Below are positions 59,494 to 64,000 of a DNA stretch of 64,000 nt, in pieces. Location of the stretch: assembly GCA_036925085.1 (NCBI GenBank), contig JAUPFP010000004.1:4354001-4418000 (forward strand), in the 5' to 3' direction. A program made the position numbers and the translations under genes. This DNA is from Brachycybe producta. Taxonomy: Eukaryota; Arthropoda; Diplopoda; Playtdesmida; Andrognathidae. The notes beneath the pieces were generated by a model. It was not told the DNA's origin. It saw only the letters and a program-made list of their open reading frames with translations, and ran no database searches. Within the stretch, counting starts at the first letter, position 1; each line of letters starts with the position of its first letter.

Positions 59494-59515
59494 TCATCAT
59501 CATCATCATCATCAT
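59494..59515. repeat. (TCA)n microsatellite
   Basis: About seven uninterrupted TCA units, read directly. Similar short TCA/TGA tracts are at 59157-59169 and 61652-61670. Confidence 0.85.
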
Positions 59516-59622
59516 GATAAAAAAAAAGATATTCTAAATATACCTAGAAAATGAGCAAAGTCATGACAACGTCAATCATAAGTACTTAAATTTATTTCGT
59601 GATCAAAAATTTCTAGTTGAAG

Positions 59623-59649
59623 AGAGAGAGAGAGAGAGAGAGAGAGAGT
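59623..59649. repeat. (GA)n microsatellite
   Basis: About 13 uninterrupted GA units. Confidence 0.85.
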
Positions 59650-60176
59650 AATCAAGTTTTTTTGTTGTTGTTTTTGTATAAAAATTAATGATTGTTCAGA
59701 TAAATCCGCAGTTGAGACCCTTTTTTTCTGGCTTCTTTCTGAGAAATTTAATACGAATTGTTCATATCATAATGCCAGGTGCTATATGTAGATCTTATAT
59801 AGAAAATTTTCATTTCTAAAAGGATATCAAGAAACAAAAAAAAAAGAGTAAAAGGCAGGTGATTAAAGAATATTTCCTTGACCTCTAAATGACTCTCTAG
59901 CCAGGGCTATTAAAGCACCTCGTGTCCGGTTTGGATTATTCATAATAATAAATAACTTATAATAAATAAAAAATCTGTACATTACCAGACCACTGTATTA
60001 GATAAGTTAAGCTCGATTCACAATAAGTACTCAAATATATACTGTGAATCCACTGATAACTTTTGCAAAACCTAGTTATGGTTCTTTCTGTTTTTGTTAA
60101 AAAAAAAGTTTGAAAATAGTATACATTCTAATTTCCATAGACGATTAGTTCGTTTCTTAAAAGAGTACAGAATGTG

Positions 60177-60385
60177 CCTGCTGAGGAGGACAGTCCTCCA
60201 TTTCGAAGAACTGTCCTCCGGCCAGAACCGTCCTCCACGAACGTGTTTAAGTTTTTATGCAATTTATTGTACGGAGGACATGTGTGCTTTCGTGGAGGAC
60301 GGTCCTGGTCGGAGGACAATTCCTCCGAATGGATGACTGTCCTCCACAAAGGAGGAAAGGTGGCAAACCTAGCCGGAGACCAAAT
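60177..60385. mobile_element. Palindromic MITE built from GTCCTCC/GGAGGAC motifs
   Basis: The two arms (about 60186-60243 and 60290-60352) are inverted copies of about 60 bp. Each holds several GGAGGAC or GTCCTCC motifs (for example AACTGTCCTCCGGCCAGAAC against its partner). The right end continues AGGTGGCAAACCTAGCC. Target duplication is not clear. Open frames inside are shadows of the palindrome. Confidence 0.7.
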
Positions 60386-60617
60386 CAACATCATTCAACC
60401 TAATTAACTAGAAGCACAGCTAGCCTCCCACCTCCAACCTCGTCGTCGTGCAAGTCAAAAACACAAAAATAAGCTAACTAGTCAAACTTTGTCAGCCAAA
60501 GAATGATCTCAAAGCTGCTGCAATATACATAATGGAACCACATTAAATTAAACACCAAACAAAGCATTGCAATAATAATTTTTCTGCTTATACATGGTTC
60601 CTAATTTAAATAAGTAA

Positions 60618-60979
60618 AGTCTGGAACACACACGCGGAAAATAGAAAAAGGAAAAAAAAAAGTTATTTTCTTTTTCTGTATTACTGTTGTTCACACAAAG
60701 AAACAGAAAAATAATGAGGAAAGTTGTGTGCACCGTCTATTGAACAAGAAAAAAAAACATTTATTGCCAAAATGGATTTCAGTTTGCCTTTTTGTGATGT
60801 CACATGCTGGTGGTGCATGATTGGTGGGAATTTGAACGGAATATTTTGAGAAAGGAAAAAGTTGAGCTTTGTTCAACTCATTTTTAATGAATTTTCCGTT
60901 CACTTTTTATGGAAAATTTTCTCATTTAAATATTCTGTTGTGATTTTCTGAGCGGAATTCCGCGTGTATGTTCCAGGCT
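60618..60979. mobile_element. Harbinger-like MITE with TAA duplication
   Basis: The left end AGTCTGGAACACACACGCGG and the reverse complement of the right end AGCCTGGAACATACACGCGG are inverted repeats (22 bp, 2 mismatches) and continue weakly inward. TAA flanks both sides (60615-60617, 60980-60982). It is 362 bp with no transposase frame. Confidence 0.85.
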
Positions 60980-62109
60980 TAAGATACTTGTGCTGAAAAC
61001 AAAACAAAAATGAAATACTACTACTTTCTGGTTTTTTATTTATCCATACAATAACTTTAAAAGTTATGAGGATGTTTTGTTATCATTATTTCTACCTAAA
61101 ATTAAGTGACTAATCTTTTAACAGGATAAGACAAAAGCAAATATTTCATTAAAAATATAAAGTACATGAGGAAAGTTCACATTAAAGAAAAGAGCGGTTC
61201 TCTCAAAAGTTATTCTCTCCCGTTCTCTGACAACTTCACAGGAATCACAGGTAAAAGAAATAAGAAGACCTCAGAGGTGTGCCACAAGAGAGAGGAGCCT
61301 CAAATCTGAAAACCACTGACTTTAAAATAATATAGGTCGAATACAACAACAAAGATCAAAGGAACATGTCATAAATCCCTCAAATACTCATTAAGTTTTT
61401 AGATATAGTTATGAAGTTTTTTTAAAAAAAAATACATATATTTTGGACAATGGGAAGAAGGTGATCAAACCAAAAAAAAAAAAACCCCTGGAAAAGGAGG
61501 AGGCGTGCGTGTGTTTTAATCTCGGCTCATGGGTGATCTTTCTCTCTCTCTCTTTCTCCACCTGAAAGCTGTTGTGGTGACAAGCCGTCGAGCAATGATG
61601 ATTTGACTGTCAGCAGGTGAGGTGAACACACACATCCTTGGAAGGTGGTCCATCATCATCATCATCATCATATCAGTTCTACTTATATTGCATAACTTCA
61701 TGCAAAACCATTTCAAGTTTCTACAAACAGGATAACATCAATGATGTCCCTCAAACACACACACAAAAAACTTTTCATAATATACATCCCAGTAATTATT
61801 ACTGGATGAATAAAGCTTTTTTTTGTATGGAAATTCTTTCGGAAGCAACACTGAGGCGTGTTTTTTTTTTCCTTCGGCACTTGTGGTCGAACCACTGTGG
61901 AGGGCCCCCGTTCATGTCAAAATGTCCCAATTATGGATATCTATACCTTCAATAATGTATATCCGCTATTCAAATATAAATATGCACAATTTAATTATGA
62001 ATATGGTGGTCAATTAAATTGTAGATCTCTATAACTGAATTGTGGACAACCATAATTAAATTATGGATAGACAAAATTCGGCAATTTCGCCATGAACGGT
62101 CCTTACAGA

Positions 62110-62275
62110 ACTCCTGAGGCATTTTTAGAGCTTTCAGACTGAAGCATTTAAATATTTTTCGACTTTTGGCCGTTTTTTGAAAAGAAACGTTTTTTAAAAC
62201 CCAAAGACTTGGGTTTTAATCCATTTTTTCGAATTTTAAAAATTCTTGAATCCTTGGTGCTTTTCAACTTGAGGG
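62110..62275. repeat. Dispersed repeat, inverted copy of 37745-37930
   Basis: It shares GCATTTTTAGAGC, TTTTGGCCGTTTTTTGAAAA, AAAGACTTGGGTTT-like blocks and AATCCTTGGTGCTT with the other copy, in opposite orientation. Confidence 0.65.
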
Positions 62276-62484
62276 AGATCTGAGATTGAGTATTTTATGC
62301 AAACTTTTGGCTGTAAAGTTGCATCTATTGATAGTTTGGGTCCATCCTAATCTTCTTTGTTAACAAATTTACTTTTGAAACCTCCCAACTGATTGATCAA
62401 CATACCTCTTTCCTAACTGACAAAATTGTCAACCTTTAGTAAACGGGTTTTTGTTTTGCAATAGTTGTATGTATCACCAGTGGG

Positions 62485-63032
62485 ACTGGCTCACTACAGC
62501 TAACTGGGTCACTACAGCTACCAGGCTCACTACAGCTACCAAAAAGAAAATATAGACCTTTTTTCATCAAAAGGGTCACTACAGCTACCAAAAAATATAG
62601 GCCTTTTTATTTATCAATACGTTTAGTTTAGATTACATTCGGTTCAGTTAGGTTTCATTATGTTCGATTAGGTTTCATTATGTTCGGTAAGGTTCGGTTA
62701 GGATCGTTAAGGATAGGTTAGGTTCAGTTAGGTTCGGTTAGGATCGGTTAGGTTTGGTTAGGTTCGGTACTTTTTGGTTAGGATCGTTAAGATTCGGTTA
62801 GGTAAGGTTTTATTAGGTAAGGTTAGGGAGAAAGGGTTATTTTTTAGCTGTAGTGAGGAGAAAGTGATAAAAAAAAAGATCTATATTTTGTCCCCCTATT
62901 TTTTGGTAGCTGTGGTGACCCTTTTGATGAACAAAAGGTCTATTAATTTTTTTGGTAGCTGTAGTGACCCAAGTAGCTGTTCTCCCCCTAGTAGCGCTTG
63001 TGAGCCTTGGTAGCTGTAGTGACCCCCAACCT
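62485..63032. repeat. Large palindrome with GGTAGCTGTAGTGACCC arms and a TTAGG-like core
   Basis: The arms (62485-62605 and about 62880-63032) each carry several copies of the motif GGTAGCTGTAGTGACCC in opposite orientation, plus a shared CTTTTGATGAAAAAAGGTCTAT-like block. The core (about 62640-62830) is an imperfect tandem of TTCGGTTAGG, GATCGGTTAGG and GGTTAGGTTC. This may be one non-autonomous element with a satellite-like centre. Confidence 0.75.
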
Positions 63033-63741
63033 CACCAGTTCTCAAAAAGCTGACCAGTAAGTGTCACTGAGTTAATAGTGACCTCTAACCCCATTCAAAT
63101 AAGACGCAAACCATTTGTGAATTGGCCACTACCTTAACTCTTAAAACACAGAAGAAGCTCACAACATATACAGTATACATATACAGTATTTATTTAGTGG
63201 CGTCTTTATTTCTACATTTCTTTTTTAGAAATGATGCATCATCTACCAAATGGCAACAACAAAAACGAAAACTAACAGAAAACATTCCCTATTATGTTAA
63301 ATTGCAAGTTCTTCTTGTATGATGATCACCTTTTATAATAAATATATATTTGTATATTAAAAAAAAGCAAAAAGTAAACATTCTTTTCAAGAGAAAATAG
63401 GGGGTGGTGGTGGTGGTTGATGGGATGCAATTTAGTCTCTATAGAAAGATATCGTGTGAACCACCCCCCAAAAAAGGGTGTTTTGAAATCTCAGAGGAAC
63501 ACCTCACACACACACACACACCAAAAGTACCTCTGAAAACATGGTCATGCTCAATTAAATGTGATATATATTAAAATATATATATTATACACACATATGA
63601 TATAGGTTTATTTATTGTGTCTATAACAAAAAAAAAACCTCGGAGGGGGAGAAAGCAGAAGAAGAAGAAGAGAAACGTTTTTCTTTTGATCAGTTTTGCT
63701 CAAATGTTGTTTTTTCACATCCATATACTTTCACTTTAGAT

Positions 63742-63743
<2 letters not shown>

Positions 63744-63825
<82 letters not shown>
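63744..63825. repeat. (AG)41 microsatellite
   Basis: About 82 uninterrupted bases of AG, the longest perfect simple repeat in the window. Confidence 0.95.
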
Positions 63826-63826
<1 letters not shown>

Positions 63827-64000
63827 ATATCATTAAATAATAACCGATGAGTCATCGAAATATTTGCATTTTTTTTTTCATCATCATCATCATCCTTACC
63901 TTCCCCCCCTGTCTTATTCCAACATCACTTGTTAAAAATGTTATTTGCCATTTGCAATTGCCATCCATATAGCTCACAAGCCAATTTCTTCTTCCTATTT

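Larger units (their letters stand above)
54654..64000 (-). other. Probable long intron of the ARID3 gene, dense in repeats
   Basis: No exon is recognised on either strand. The start is fixed by the ARID3 splice acceptor at 54654-54655. The right limit is the window edge, so intron status is inferred. It contains at least six palindromic or MITE-like repeats (listed separately), many TCA/GA microsatellites and AT-rich unique sequence. Confidence 0.5.

Noticed and set aside
60094-60407. Overlapping frames on both strands around 60100-60400
   Set aside because: They are generated by the GGAGGAC palindrome, so the same amino-acid pattern appears on both strands.
61516-61716. Minus-strand frame with a possible splice-like CAG/GTGG near 61561, considered as an ARID3 exon
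   Set aside because: It is built on TCA and CT microsatellites, resembles no part of ARID3, and has no clear acceptor-donor pair.
63895-64000. Open minus-strand stretch at the right edge ending in AAG/GTAAGG, considered as an exon
   Set aside because: It includes a G7 run and adjoins T-rich microsatellite sequence; the translation resembles nothing known and is cut by the window edge.
1-64000. tRNA, rRNA and CRISPR-like arrays
   Set aside because: I looked for T-loop-like GGTTCGAATCC blocks, conserved rRNA blocks and regularly spaced identical repeats with unique spacers. The only hits were inside coding exons or transposon tandem arrays.

Overview
The window looks like an AT-rich invertebrate nuclear genome. 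It has spliced GT-AG genes with short coding exons, four recognisable animal gene families (one duplicated), long non-coding stretches, abundant microsatellites and very many small palindromic DNA transposons. An arthropod is my best guess, from the CKS sequence style, RTE and Tc1/mariner elements, and a TTAGG-like repeat patch. The species is not determined. No bacterial, organellar or viral gene set is present.

Layout. 1-5192: non-coding, with a perfect hairpin, several MITEs and mono/dinucleotide tracts. 5193-5780 (+): a three-exon CKS gene (cyclin-dependent kinase regulatory subunit), followed by about 2 kb of intergenic DNA. 7774-12922 (-): a ten-exon MFSD12-like transporter (copy A). 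12923-36289: mostly intergenic, containing a full-length RTE-type LINE (19590-22843) with an intact reading frame and a perfect 20-bp target-site duplication. 36290-43113 (-): a second ten-exon MFSD12-like gene (copy B), with the same exon order and intron phases as copy A. 44416-46200 (+): a complete six-exon alpha-methylacyl-CoA racemase gene, head-to-head with copy B. 54215-54653 (-): the last two coding exons of an ARID3/retained (dead ringer) transcription factor, carrying the REKLES domain. The rest of that gene must lie beyond the right edge, so 54654-64000 is probably intron.

The genes do not form a pathway. MFSD12 is a lysosomal/melanosomal cystine importer family. AMACR acts in peroxisomal and mitochondrial branched-chain fatty-acid and bile-acid type oxidation. 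CKS binds cyclin-dependent kinases. ARID3 is a DNA-binding regulator.

The most noteworthy signals are: the MFSD12 duplicates, whose tails differ in endosomal/lysosomal sorting motifs; the apparently young RTE element whose stop codon lies inside its own 3' trinucleotide tail; small palindromic elements from at least four transposon superfamilies, several with clear target-site duplications; two foldback structures whose opposed arms both encode fragments resembling Tc1/mariner transposase; and a palindromic element that almost fills an AMACR intron and abuts its splice donor. I found no operon-like, CRISPR-like or otherwise clearly new multi-gene system. All exon boundaries were read by eye from reading frame, GT-AG sites and family similarity, without any alignment program.
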